From assembly GCA_038109305.1 (NCBI GenBank), contig JAYNIR010000008.1:62001-126000 (forward strand): a DNA stretch of 64,000 nucleotides, read 5' to 3'. The notes under the pieces were generated by a model. That model worked only from the letters and a program-made list of their open reading frames with translations, was not told the origin of the DNA and searched no databases. Source of the stretch: UBA1479 sp038109305. Lineage in GTDB: Bacteria > Pseudomonadota > Alphaproteobacteria > Rhodospirillales > Casp-alpha2. Made by a program: the position numbers and the translations under genes. This document shows, piece after piece, positions 1 through 9,689 of this stretch (position 1 is the first letter of the stretch; the number at the start of each line of letters is the position of its first letter).

Positions 1-2171
1 GCAACCGGGCCATCTGCTTTTCAAAGCGCATTTCCTACGGCCTATACGAAGTGACAGACACCGCAGCGGACAACTGGGCCAAGCCCGGTGACACGCTGAT
101 CCTGGCGGACGCGCTGGCGGAAGACGTGATGAGCGCCGCGCGGGTCGATGCGCACAAACGTATCGGCGACGTCACGGCAGAAACGCTGGCCAGTCTGACC
201 TGCGCCCATCCGCTTCGGGGGAAAGGGTATGACTTCGACGTGCCGTTGTTGGACGGCGATCATGTGACGGAAGAAACCGGTACCGGCTTCGTCCACACCG
301 CCCCCGGCCACGGACGCGAAGACTTCGAGGCGTGGATGGCCGCCGGTAAATTGCTGGCCGAGCGTGGTATCGATACGCAAATCCCCTACACCGTCGATGC
401 CGACGGCCGGTTCACCCAGGGTGCGCCGGGGTTCGAGGGCGCGCAGGTGATCACCGACAAAGGCAAGAAGGGCGACGCCAACAAGGTCGTCATGGCCGCG
501 CTGACCGATGCGGGCGCGTTGGTCGCGCGCGGGCGGCTGACCCACCAGTATCCGCATTCGTGGCGGTCGAAAAAACCGGTGATCTTCCGCAACACGTCGC
601 AGTGGTTTATCGCCATGGACCGGCCTTTCGACGTCAGGGGCGTGACCACGGGTAAGACGCTCCGCGAGGTCGCGCTTAAATCCGTCGACGCCACCCGCTT
701 CGTGCCCGGCGCCGGGCACGCGCGCCTGCACGCCATGATCGAAGGCCGGCCCGACTGGGTGATTTCGCGCCAACGCGCCTGGGGCGTGCCGATCACCGTG
801 TTCATCCACCGCGACACGGGCGAGTTGCTGAACGACCCCGCCGTGAACGCCCGCATCGCCGACGCGTTCGAGGCCGAGGGCGCCGACGCCTGGTTCGCGT
901 CTGAGCCGTCGCGGTTTTTGGGCAACGATTTCAGTGCGGAAGATTACGAACAGGTCACCGACATTCTGGACGTGTGGTTCGATTCCGGATCGACCCACGC
1001 CTTCGTTCTGGAACAGCGGGAAGACCTGTCATGGCCGGCGGCGCTTTATCTTGAAGGCACGGATCAGCACCGGGGTTGGTTCCATTCTTCGCTGCTGGAA
1101 GGATCGGGCACCCGCGGACGCGCGCCCTATGACGCAGTTTTGACCCACGGGTTTGTCATGGCAGAGGACGGACAGAAAATGTCCAAGTCCTTGGGCAACA
1201 TCGTCGCCCCGCAGGACGTGTGCAACCAGAACGGCGCGGACATCCTGCGCCTATGGGTCGTCGGATCGGACTATTCCGAAGACCTTCGCATCGGGCCGGA
1301 AATCATCAAGTCGCACGCCGACATCTACCGTCGGCTCCGCAATACGCTTCGCTACCTGTTGGGCAGCTTGAACGGGTTCGAGGCGTCGGAACGCCTGCCG
1401 GTCGATCAGATGCCGGAACTGGAGCGCTGGGTGTTGAACCGTATCTGGAACCTGGATAAGATGCTGCGCCGCGCCTGCGACAATTTCGAATTCCACGGCG
1501 TGTTTACCGAACTGCACAATTTCTGCGCGGTCGACCTGTCGGCGTTCTATTTCGATATCCGCAAAGACAGCCTGTATTGCGACAAGCCCGACACAATCCA
1601 GCGGCGGGCGACCCGCACGGTGCTGGACGAATTGTTCAACTGCCTGACCGCGTGGCTCGCGCCGTTCCTTTGCTTCACCGCCGAGGAAGCATGGCAGGCG
1701 CGCCTGCCGGAACAGGACCCCAAAAATTCGGTTCACCTGCGTCAGTTTCCGGACATCCCGGACATCTGGAAGGATGACGCCTTGGCCGAAAAATGGCGGG
1801 CCATCCGCCAAGTGCGCCGCGCGGTGACCGGCGCGCTTGAATTGGAACGCGCGGAAAAGCGCATCGGTGCGTCGTTGCAGGCGCATGTGAAAGTCTTCGT
1901 CACGGCGGAACAGGCGGCGGCGCTCGCCGACCTGGACCTGCCGGAAATCTTCATCACCTCGACCGCCGAAGTCACGACGGACAAAGCCCCAAGTGGTGCC
2001 TTTACCGCACCCGATGCGCCGGGGGTGGCCGTTGTTCCGTCGCTCGCCTCGGGCGACAAGTGCGAGCGATGCTGGAAGGTGTTGGACGATGTCGGCGCCG
2101 ATCCGGAACACCCGGGCGTCTGCACCCGGTGCGCCGACGCCGTGCGCCATTCGCCGATGGCGGCGGAATAA
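1..2171 (+). CDS. ileS: Isoleucyl-tRNA synthetase, C-terminal part (5' end outside window)
   Basis: Class I aminoacyl-tRNA synthetase that charges tRNA-Ile in the cytoplasm. The frame is open from base 3, so the start and the HIGH motif lie upstream. The visible part begins inside the CP1 editing domain, with a TGFVHTAPGHG motif near 274-306. It continues through the catalytic KMSKS loop (1176-1190) and the anticodon-binding domain. It ends in a zinc finger of the CERC...CTRC type (about 2061-2142), the usual C-terminus of bacterial IleRS. lspA starts 10 bp after the stop, the common ileS-lspA arrangement. Internal ATG or GTG codons such as 51 are not the start. Confidence 0.98.
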   Translation, partial: NRAICFSKRISYGLYEVTDTAADNWAKPGDTLILADALAEDVMSAARVDAHKRIGDVTAETLASLTCAHPLRGKGYDFDVPLLDGDHVTEETGTGFVHTAPGHGREDFEAWMAAGKLLAERGIDTQIPYTVDADGRFTQGAPGFEGAQVITDKGKKGDANKVVMAALTDAGALVARGRLTHQYPHSWRSKKPVIFRNTSQWFIAMDRPFDVRGVTTGKTLREVALKSVDATRFVPGAGHARLHAMIEGRPDWVISRQRAWGVPITVFIHRDTGELLNDPAVNARIADAFEAEGADAWFASEPSRFLGNDFSAEDYEQVTDILDVWFDSGSTHAFVLEQREDLSWPAALYLEGTDQHRGWFHSSLLEGSGTRGRAPYDAVLTHGFVMAEDGQKMSKSLGNIVAPQDVCNQNGADILRLWVVGSDYSEDLRIGPEIIKSHADIYRRLRNTLRYLLGSLNGFEASERLPVDQMPELERWVLNRIWNLDKMLRRACDNFEFHGVFTELHNFCAVDLSAFYFDIRKDSLYCDKPDTIQRRATRTVLDELFNCLTAWLAPFLCFTAEEAWQARLPEQDPKNSVHLRQFPDIPDIWKDDALAEKWRAIRQVRRAVTGALELERAEKRIGASLQAHVKVFVTAEQAAALADLDLPEIFITSTAEVTTDKAPSGAFTAPDAPGVAVVPSLASGDKCERCWKVLDDVGADPEHPGVCTRCADAVRHSPMAAE

Positions 2172-2181
2172 CGGCCAGCCG

Positions 2182-2685
2182 ATGACGCAGGGTTTGCCCC
2201 GGACCGATCCGGCCCGCCTTCGCAAACAGGGATTGACGATCGCCGCGGTCATTGTCGTCCTCGACCAAGTGACCAAATGGTGGATCCTGACCCAGGTCAT
2301 GAACCCGCCCAAGGTGATCGAGCTTGCCCCGTTCGCCAATCTGGTGCTGGTCTGGAACCGGGGGGTGAGCTTCGGCTTGTTCAATACCGGGTCGCCCTTC
2401 ACTCCCTGGATTCTCTCCGGTTTGGCCACCGCGGTATCGGTCTTCCTGCTGATTTGGATGGTCCGCCAAGCGGACCCATGGGTGACCCGCGGCATCGGAC
2501 TGATCGTCGGCGGCGCCGTCGGCAACATCATTGACCGGTTGATCCACGGTGCGGTTCTGGACTTTATCGACCTACACGCGGCGGGTCATCATTGGCCGGC
2601 ATTCAACGTCGCGGACAGTGCGATAACCGTCGGCGCGGCGGTCCTGATCCTTGACACCTTGTTTCAGCGGGACAAATCATCGTAA
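2182..2685 (+). CDS. lspA: Lipoprotein signal peptidase (signal peptidase II)
   Basis: Inner-membrane aspartyl protease that cleaves prolipoproteins after lipidation of the +1 cysteine. The 167-residue product has four hydrophobic segments. It carries both catalytic aspartate motifs, NIIDR (about residue 117) and FNVADS (about residue 144). The ATG at 2182 sits 10 bp after the ileS stop and gives the usual family length; the frame is open further upstream, but that part overlaps ileS. The next gene encodes a lipoprotein that would be a substrate. Confidence 0.97.
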   Translation: MTQGLPRTDPARLRKQGLTIAAVIVVLDQVTKWWILTQVMNPPKVIELAPFANLVLVWNRGVSFGLFNTGSPFTPWILSGLATAVSVFLLIWMVRQADPWVTRGIGLIVGGAVGNIIDRLIHGAVLDFIDLHAAGHHWPAFNVADSAITVGAAVLILDTLFQRDKSS

Positions 2686-2758
2686 ATTGCCGTCTTAGCC
2701 ATTACAGGCGGCCCGTCCGACACGGGCGGCAACCCAACGTCAAGCCGTTAAGACAATA

Positions 2759-3334
2759 ATGCGATCCATGACCGCGCGAAAAACCCTACTTTTGGCCCTG
2801 TTGTTGACTTTCAGCCTGACCGGCTGCGAAGCCCTCAAACGCGCCGCGACGGGCGAAAAACGCGCGCCGGACGAATTCGCCGTCTACAAACGTCCGCCCT
2901 TGAGCCTGCCGCCCGAATACGGCCTGCGGCCGCCGGAACCGGGCCGCGATCAGCCAGAGGTTAACACCCCCCGCGACCAAGCCCGGGCGGCGATCCTGGG
3001 CAAAACGCCGGGCCGGAAAGTGCAGGTCAAACCGCTTGGCAACGAAACGCCCGGCTTGTTGGCACTGATGGAACGGACCGGCGCCAACGCCGCCGACCCC
3101 ACCATCCGCGCCACGGTCAACCGCGAGACATTGTCTCTGTCCGAAGAGGACAAAGCGCTGATCGACAAACTGATCTTCTGGAACGCAGACGCCCAATATC
3201 CGGGCGTGGTCGTCAACCCGAAGGAAGAACAACGCCGCCTTTTGGAAACCCAGGCGTTGGGCAAGCCGATCAACGAGGGCAAGGTGCCGGAAATCCGGCG
3301 TCAGACGCCCCGCAAGGGTATTTTACCCTTCTGA
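2759..3334 (+). CDS. DUF3035 family (BamF-like) outer-membrane lipoprotein
   Basis: Product of 191 aa. A short basic N-terminus and hydrophobic stretch end in an LTGC lipobox at about residue 23, so it should be a lipoprotein. The rest is hydrophilic and proline-rich, with a PPLSLPPEYGLRPPEPG-like stretch near residues 46-62 typical of DUF3035. Alphaproteobacterial members include BamF, a subunit of the beta-barrel assembly machine (family knowledge). Two in-frame ATGs (2759 and 2768) could start it. A 73-bp gap separates it from lspA. Confidence 0.88.
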   Translation: MRSMTARKTLLLALLLTFSLTGCEALKRAATGEKRAPDEFAVYKRPPLSLPPEYGLRPPEPGRDQPEVNTPRDQARAAILGKTPGRKVQVKPLGNETPGLLALMERTGANAADPTIRATVNRETLSLSEEDKALIDKLIFWNADAQYPGVVVNPKEEQRRLLETQALGKPINEGKVPEIRRQTPRKGILPF

Positions 3335-3425
3335 TATCCGGCGTTCGACATTCCGGGTTGAAAACTTCGTGACCCGACCCAAAAACGAATTGCCGTGGAC
3401 GCCGGACGCGCCTATCTCTGATCCC

Positions 3426-4850
3426 ATGAGCATTAAGCGCCGCACCCCCTTTCGATCCAATTTATGGCCCTGCCGATCCAGGATCGCGTCCGCTGTTATC
3501 GCCCTCACGGCTGCACTCGCCATTTTGTCCCTAAACCCGGCGGGTGCCCTGGCGAAAATCTTCGACCCAAAAACCTTTACCTTGAAAAACGGCATGCAAG
3601 TCGTCCTCGTGTCCAACCATCGGGCACCGGTGGTGACCCACATGGTGTGGTACCGGGTCGGGTCGGCGGACGAAAAATCCGGATATTCCGGCATCGCGCA
3701 TTTCCTTGAACACCTGATGTTCAAGGGGACGAAGAATCGCGCGCCCGGCGAGTTTTCCAAACTGGTGGCGAAAAACGGCGGCCAGGAAAACGCCTTCACG
3801 TCATACGACTACACGGCATACTTCCAAACCATCGCCAAGAAGCACTTGGAAATGGTCATGGAGATGGAAGCCGACCGCATGACCAATCTGGTCCTGACCG
3901 ATGAAATCATCGAACCGGAACGCCAGGTCGTGCGCGAGGAGCGGCGGTCGCGCACCGACAACAATCCGGCGGCGATCCTGTCCGAACAGGTCAACGAAGT
4001 ACTGTACCGGAACTACCCGTATCGGCGCCCGGTCATTGGATATGACCACGAAATCGTCGCCATGAGCAGGAAGAACATCATCGAATTTTACAAGCGTTGG
4101 TATGCGCCCAATAACGCGATCCTGGTTGTCGCCGGCGACGTGACCGTCGATGAAGTGCGGCCTTTGGCGGAGAAGTATTACGGCGCTATTCCGCCCCAGC
4201 CGGGCGTCGAGCGCAAACGCACGATGGAACCGCCGCAGAGAGCGTCCCGCATGGTGGCGCTTCACGATCCCGCCGTGCGGCAGCCGTCCTGGAGCCGGTC
4301 TTACCTGGCGCCAAGCTATACCTACGGCAAAAAGGAACACGCCTACGCGTTGCAGATACTGTCGGAGGTTTTGGGCGGCGGCGGGTCTTCCCGACTGTAT
4401 CGCGATCTGGTCATCGATAGCCGCATCGCCGTCAGCACCGGCAATTATTATGATCCGGACCCGTTGGGCCCGGGTCAATTCACGGTCTATGCCAGCCCCC
4501 GGCCCGGCAAAACCGTCCAAGACATGGAACGGGCGATCGACGCCGCAATCGCGAAAATCGTCAAAAGCGGCGTCACCGCGGACGAAGTCGCGAGCGCAAA
4601 AAAACGGCTGCGCGCATCCGCCGTGTTCGCCCGCGATTCGTTTCAGTCCGCCGCCCGTACGCTCGGCGGAGCCCTAGCGACGGGACAGACCATCGACGAT
4701 GTTGAAAGCTGGCCGGAGCGCATTACCGACGTGACGCCGGCGCAGGTTCAGGCGGCGGCGGACTACGTATTTCAGAAACGCCGGTCGGTAACGGCGTTAC
4801 TGCTGGGCGCGGACCCCGCTGTGAAACCGGGCGCCGGAGGCGGCAAATGA
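3426..4850 (+). CDS. M16 family zinc peptidase, catalytic subunit
   Basis: Exported M16 (pitrilysin/insulinase-type) metallopeptidase, 474 aa. The ATG at 3426 is followed by a basic N-region, a hydrophobic core and an Ala-rich cleavage site, so it is probably periplasmic. The zinc motif HFLEH lies at residues 92-96, with the third ligand expected in the ERQVVREERR stretch about 75 residues later. The second M16 domain includes the GGGGSSRLYRDL segment. The stop overlaps the start of the next M16 gene by 4 bp. A GTG at 3369 would add 19 residues before the signal sequence and is less likely. Confidence 0.93.
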   Translation: MSIKRRTPFRSNLWPCRSRIASAVIALTAALAILSLNPAGALAKIFDPKTFTLKNGMQVVLVSNHRAPVVTHMVWYRVGSADEKSGYSGIAHFLEHLMFKGTKNRAPGEFSKLVAKNGGQENAFTSYDYTAYFQTIAKKHLEMVMEMEADRMTNLVLTDEIIEPERQVVREERRSRTDNNPAAILSEQVNEVLYRNYPYRRPVIGYDHEIVAMSRKNIIEFYKRWYAPNNAILVVAGDVTVDEVRPLAEKYYGAIPPQPGVERKRTMEPPQRASRMVALHDPAVRQPSWSRSYLAPSYTYGKKEHAYALQILSEVLGGGGSSRLYRDLVIDSRIAVSTGNYYDPDPLGPGQFTVYASPRPGKTVQDMERAIDAAIAKIVKSGVTADEVASAKKRLRASAVFARDSFQSAARTLGGALATGQTIDDVESWPERITDVTPAQVQAAADYVFQKRRSVTALLLGADPAVKPGAGGGK

Positions 4851-6199
4851 CGGCGCGTCCGCATCACCCACGGCACCTCGGACCATGGCGCCGGGTCATT
4901 TGGATTTTTGCAGTCGTGGTGATGGCCGCCGCAATGCCCGCATGGGCGGCAAAGGTCGAACGGGTTGTCAGCCCCGGCGGCATTGAGGCCTGGCTGGTCC
5001 AGGATCACTTGAACCCTATCATCACCGTCAATTTCTCGTTCCGGGGCGGCTCGGCGCTCGACCCCGCCGGTAAGGAAGGCCTGGCCTCGATGGCGGCAAG
5101 CCTGCTGGATGAGGGTGCGGGCGAATTGGATTCGAAGGCGCTCCGCCAGGTACTGGAAGATCTTTCCATTACGCTGCGGTTCGACGAAGGACGTGACAAT
5201 TTCGGCGGGCGGTTGAAGACCCTTACCGAATACCGGGACAAGGCCTTCGGCCTGTTGGCCGACGCCCTGACGAAACCGCGCTTTGACGCGGAACCGGTGG
5301 AACGGCTCCGGGCGCAAATCCTGGCGAAGTTGCGCCATGATGCGGAAAACCCGGATGCAATCGCCGGCAAGGCATTGATGGCGGAATTGTTTCCGGGTCA
5401 TCCCTACGGCAAGCCTTCCGACGGGACCAAGGAATCAGTCGCACGGATTATGCAGGCGGACCTGAAGAAATTCGTTGCCGACCGCCTTGCGCGCGACACC
5501 GTCGCCATCGGCGTTGTCGGCGACATCAAGCCCGAGGAACTGGCGCCGCTGCTCGACAAAACATTCGGCAGGCTGCCCATGAAAGCGGCGCCTTGGAAAG
5601 TTCCGTCTATCGCCCCCAAGGCCCACGGCCAGACCGTCGTGGTCGACAAAACCATCGACCAGAGCAACATCCTGTTTGCCGAAAAGGGCCTCGCCCGGAA
5701 GGACAAGGACTTTTACACCGCCTATGTGATGAACCACATTCTGGGCGGCGGCGGCTTTACTTCCCGGCTTTATACCGAAGTGCGGGAAAAACGCGGCCTT
5801 GCCTATTCGGTTTATTCCTATCTGAATCCCATGGATTGGTCGGCGATTTATATCGGCGGCGCCGGCACGGCCAACGCGCGGGTCAAGGAAACCCTCGACG
5901 TGGTCCGGGACGAATGGCGCAAAATGGCTGAAACCGGCGTCACCCAGCAAGAGTTGGACGACGCCAAAAGCTATCTGACCGGGTCGTTCCCGCTCCGGTT
6001 TACGTCGCTTGACCGAATCGCTTCCATGCTCGTCGGCATGCAGCTTGACGACCTGGGCATGGACTTTCTGGAACGGCGGAATGAATACATCGAACAAGTA
6101 ACCATCGAGGGTATCCGACGGGTTGCGCGGAACCTGTTGGATTCAAAGAACTTGGTATTTGTCGTGGTGGGCAAACCGGAAGGCCTCAAGGCGAAATAG
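4847..6199 (+). CDS. M16 family peptidase-like, non-catalytic partner
   Basis: 450-aa M16 homologue with an N-terminal signal sequence (hydrophobic segment and AWA cleavage region at about residues 15-33). Where the first subunit has HFLEH, this one reads GLASMAASLLDEG, so the zinc-binding HxxEH motif is missing. The GGGGFTSRLYTEVREKRGLAYS stretch, used in substrate binding by the partner subunit of heterodimeric M16 enzymes, is present. With the ATGA overlap to the upstream gene, this suggests a catalytic/non-catalytic heterodimer in the periplasm; the substrate is unknown. Confidence 0.92.
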   Translation: MTARPHHPRHLGPWRRVIWIFAVVVMAAAMPAWAAKVERVVSPGGIEAWLVQDHLNPIITVNFSFRGGSALDPAGKEGLASMAASLLDEGAGELDSKALRQVLEDLSITLRFDEGRDNFGGRLKTLTEYRDKAFGLLADALTKPRFDAEPVERLRAQILAKLRHDAENPDAIAGKALMAELFPGHPYGKPSDGTKESVARIMQADLKKFVADRLARDTVAIGVVGDIKPEELAPLLDKTFGRLPMKAAPWKVPSIAPKAHGQTVVVDKTIDQSNILFAEKGLARKDKDFYTAYVMNHILGGGGFTSRLYTEVREKRGLAYSVYSYLNPMDWSAIYIGGAGTANARVKETLDVVRDEWRKMAETGVTQQELDDAKSYLTGSFPLRFTSLDRIASMLVGMQLDDLGMDFLERRNEYIEQVTIEGIRRVARNLLDSKNLVFVVVGKPEGLKAK

Positions 6200-6276
6200 C
6201 CCGCCATCCGTTGGCCCGGACCTGCCCCGATGCTAACCTGCGTCGAACAACATCTCTGCCGGAGGCCCCTCCGCCC

Positions 6277-7875
6277 ATGCCGAAACTGACCCGCTCGCCG
6301 GCTTGGCAGGCGCTCACCGATCATTGCAAGGCGATCGGCGGCCTGGCGACGCGCGACCTGTTTCAGGCCGACAAGGGGCGGTTTGAAGCGCTGTCTTTTG
6401 AAGTTGCGGGCCTGCTGCTCGACCTGTCGAAAAACCGGATCAACGGCGAAACCCTGGATCTGCTTATCGCGCTTGCCCAGGATCGCGACCTTGCCGGATG
6501 GCGCGGGCGTTTATTCGCAGGCGACCCGATCAACGATACAGAAGGCCGCGCCGCCATGCACATGGCGCTTCGCGGCACCGGTGATGAAGGATACGCCGTC
6601 GGCGGCGCACCCGTGTCCCCTGCGGTGGGGGAAACGCTTGCCCGGATGAAGGATTTCGCCGCCGCCGTACAATCGGGCGAACGCGCCGGCGCGACAGGTA
6701 AAAAATTTACCGATGTCATCAACATCGGCATCGGTGGGTCGGACCGGGGCCCGCGCCTCGCCTGCCGGGCGCTGAAGCCCTACCGGCGGATGGGACTGAA
6801 TGTTCATTTCGTCGCCAACGTCGACGCGACGGACGTAACCGAGGCGCTCCACACGTGCGACCCGGCGACGACGCTGATTATTATTTCGTCAAAGACCTTC
6901 ACCACTCAGGAAACCATGACCAACGCCATGACGGTCCGGCGATGGATCACCGAGGACCTGGGATCGGACGCGGTCAACAATCACTTTATTGCCGTCACCG
7001 GTAATGTGGACGCCGCATCGGATTTCGGCATCAAGGCGGAAAATCAATTCCCGTTGTGGGATTGGGTAGGCGGCCGGTTTTCAATCTGGTCGGCGGTCGG
7101 GTTGCCGGTACTAATGGGTATCGGAAGCGATGCTTTCCGCGAACTGCTGGCCGGAGCCCGCGACATGGACGGTCATTTCCGGTCGGCGCCGCTGCACGAA
7201 AACCTGCCGGTCCTGTTGGGACTGGTCGGCGTTTGGAACCGGAACTTCATCGGCGCTTCGGCCCACGCCGTGTTGCCCTATGACCAGCTGTTGGAACATT
7301 TGCCCAGCTATTTGCAGCAGTTGGAAATGGAAAGCCTGGGAAAGACATCGGACCGCGCCGGCGACTTGGCCGAAACGGCGACCGCGCCCGTAGTGTTCGG
7401 CGAAGCCGGCACTGTCGGCCAGCATGCGTTTTATCAGCTGTTGCACCAGGGGTCGGATGTCGTCTCGGTCGATTTGATTGCGGCGGTGGAAAGCGCCCAT
7501 CCGGCGGGCGACCATCACGATAAGCTGCTGGCCAATTTTCTGGCCCAGGGTTCGGCACTGATGACCGGCAGACCGGATCAGGAACAACCAGCCCATCAAG
7601 CTTTCAGCGGCAACCGCCCGGTGACATCGATCCTGCTGCCGCGGCTTGAACCGCGGACCTTGGGTGCACTGCTGGCGCTTTATGAGCACAAGGTGTTCGT
7701 CCAGTCGGTGATTTGGAACCTCAATCCGTTTGATCAATTCGGCGTCGAACTGGGCAAGGCTCTTGCCAAACCGCTTGTCGGCGCCCTGACACACGGAACG
7801 GAACCTGAAAACCTGGACGGATCGACGGCGGGGCTTTTGTCACGTATTCGGCAATGGCGGGACGTGGAATCATGA
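6277..7875 (+). CDS. pgi: Glucose-6-phosphate isomerase
   Basis: Interconverts glucose 6-phosphate and fructose 6-phosphate in the cytoplasm. The 532-aa product has the family motifs in order: IGIGGSDRGP, SKTFTTQETMTN, GGRFSIWSAVGLP and WNLNPFDQFGVELGK near the C-terminus. The ATG at 6277 follows a GGAGG at 6261-6265; a TTG at 6211 in the same frame would add a non-conserved extension. The stop overlaps the mutL start by 4 bp, so the two are probably cotranscribed. Confidence 0.97.
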   Translation: MPKLTRSPAWQALTDHCKAIGGLATRDLFQADKGRFEALSFEVAGLLLDLSKNRINGETLDLLIALAQDRDLAGWRGRLFAGDPINDTEGRAAMHMALRGTGDEGYAVGGAPVSPAVGETLARMKDFAAAVQSGERAGATGKKFTDVINIGIGGSDRGPRLACRALKPYRRMGLNVHFVANVDATDVTEALHTCDPATTLIIISSKTFTTQETMTNAMTVRRWITEDLGSDAVNNHFIAVTGNVDAASDFGIKAENQFPLWDWVGGRFSIWSAVGLPVLMGIGSDAFRELLAGARDMDGHFRSAPLHENLPVLLGLVGVWNRNFIGASAHAVLPYDQLLEHLPSYLQQLEMESLGKTSDRAGDLAETATAPVVFGEAGTVGQHAFYQLLHQGSDVVSVDLIAAVESAHPAGDHHDKLLANFLAQGSALMTGRPDQEQPAHQAFSGNRPVTSILLPRLEPRTLGALLALYEHKVFVQSVIWNLNPFDQFGVELGKALAKPLVGALTHGTEPENLDGSTAGLLSRIRQWRDVES

Positions 7876-9620
7876 CCATCCGCCGCCTTCCCGAAACGCT
7901 CGTCAACCGTATCGCCGCCGGCGAGGTCGTGGAACGCCCGGCGTCGGCCGTCAAGGAACTGGTCGAAAACGCCATCGACGCCGGCGCCACACGCATCGAC
8001 GTCGTCGTTCGCGACGGCGGGCAGACCGCAATCACCGTCACCGATAACGGCCGGGGCATGACACGGGATGAAATCGGGCTGGCCCTTGAACGCCATGCGA
8101 CGTCGAAACTGCCGGACGACGACCTGGAAACGATTTCGACATTAGGTTTCCGGGGCGAAGCCCTACCCTCCATCGCCGCCGTCGCGCGCCTGACCATCAC
8201 GTCCCGGCCCGAGGGCGCGGCGGAAGCCTGGGCCATCACCGTCGAAGGCGGCAAGTCCCACGCACCCGAACCGGCGGCCCATCCGCAGGGCACGCGGGTC
8301 GACGTACGGGACTTGTTTTACGCCACGCCGGCGAGGTTGAAGTTCATGAAAACCGCGCGGACCGAGCAGAACCACGTGGTTGAAGCCATGCAGCGTCTGG
8401 CCATGGCACATCCGAAAATCGCGTTCTCGCTTTCCGACGGCACGCGGCGTTTGTTGAAGTTGGGCGCGGGCGACCGGCTGGAACGACTGTCGGCGATCAT
8501 GGGGCGCGAGTTTCGCAACAACGCCATGAAGATTTATGCCGAACGGGAAGACCTGCGGCTTACGGGATTTGCCGGCGTGCCTACGTTGAACCGGGGCAAT
8601 GCCCAGATGCAGTTTCTGTTCGTCAACGGCCGGCCGGTGCGTGACCGGCTTTTGCTGGGCGCGGTCCGGGGGGCGTACCGGGAATTTCTGGCATCCGACC
8701 GGCATCCGCTTTTGGCGCTTTTCCTAGACGTGCCGACAGGGTCCGTCGACGTCAACGTCCACCCGGCGAAGACGGAAGTCCGGTTCCGGGATCAAGGCGT
8801 CGTCCGGGGGCTGATCGTCGGCGCGTTGAAGCACGCCTTGGCCGAAGCCGGGCACCGGGCGTCGACCACCGTCGCCGGGCAAGCGCTGGGTGCGTTCCGC
8901 CCCGGGGCGTCGCCGTTGCCGATGGGCCGGGGGCCCGGCGTCAGCGACCTTTATGCGCCGCTGCCGGACCTCGACACCGCCCCCATGGCGCGACCGGTCG
9001 ACGCAGGCGACGACATTGCGGACGGCGCGGCGCAGGCCGATTATCCCTTGGGCGTCGCACGGGCGCAGGTGCACGCGACCTATGTCATCGCGCAGACGGC
9101 GGACGGGCTTGTCATCGTCGACCAACACGCGGCGCACGAACGGCTGACCCAGGAAAAAATCAAGAAGGCAATGTCGAACGGCGGCGTCCACCGGCAGCTA
9201 CTGCTGATCCCCGAGGTGGTGGAATTGGACGAACCGGCGGTCGACCGGATCATGGCAAGGGCCGACGACCTGGCGAAGCTGGGGCTTGCCGTCGAAGCCT
9301 TCGGGCCGGGCGCCGTGGCGGTTCGGGAGACCCCGGCGCTGTTGGGCGAAATGGACGTGCAGGGCCTGATCCGCGATTTGGCCGATGATCTTGCCGAATG
9401 GGGCGAGGCCGTGGCGTTGGATGAATGCATCGGCGATTTTTGCGCGGCCATGGCCTGCCACGGGTCGATCCGCGCCGGCCGCAAGCTGAACGCGGAGGAA
9501 ATGAACCGGCTGCTCCGCGATATGGAGGCGACGTCCCATTCCGGCCAATGCAGCCACGGGCGGCCCACCTATGTGGAACTGAAACTGGCCGACATCGAAA
9601 AGCTGTTCGGGCGGCGCTAG
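7872..9620 (+). CDS. mutL: DNA mismatch repair protein MutL
   Basis: 582-aa MutL with an N-terminal GHKL ATPase (ENAIDAGA, DNGRGM, HATSKL and GFRGEAL within about residues 32-100). The C-terminal domain carries the endonuclease signature DQHAAHERLTQE (about residue 417), then ACHGSIRAG and CSHGRPT. This is therefore a nicking-type MutL, as in bacteria without MutH. The start is the ATG of the ATGA overlap with pgi; an upstream in-frame ATG at 7854 lies inside pgi. Confidence 0.97.
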   Translation: MTIRRLPETLVNRIAAGEVVERPASAVKELVENAIDAGATRIDVVVRDGGQTAITVTDNGRGMTRDEIGLALERHATSKLPDDDLETISTLGFRGEALPSIAAVARLTITSRPEGAAEAWAITVEGGKSHAPEPAAHPQGTRVDVRDLFYATPARLKFMKTARTEQNHVVEAMQRLAMAHPKIAFSLSDGTRRLLKLGAGDRLERLSAIMGREFRNNAMKIYAEREDLRLTGFAGVPTLNRGNAQMQFLFVNGRPVRDRLLLGAVRGAYREFLASDRHPLLALFLDVPTGSVDVNVHPAKTEVRFRDQGVVRGLIVGALKHALAEAGHRASTTVAGQALGAFRPGASPLPMGRGPGVSDLYAPLPDLDTAPMARPVDAGDDIADGAAQADYPLGVARAQVHATYVIAQTADGLVIVDQHAAHERLTQEKIKKAMSNGGVHRQLLLIPEVVELDEPAVDRIMARADDLAKLGLAVEAFGPGAVAVRETPALLGEMDVQGLIRDLADDLAEWGEAVALDECIGDFCAAMACHGSIRAGRKLNAEEMNRLLRDMEATSHSGQCSHGRPTYVELKLADIEKLFGRR

Positions 9621-9689
9621 AACTTTTTTAGGGGTTCCAGATATGGTTTTCCCAAGCGGCGCCCACGAAGCCGCGTAGAAAACATCACG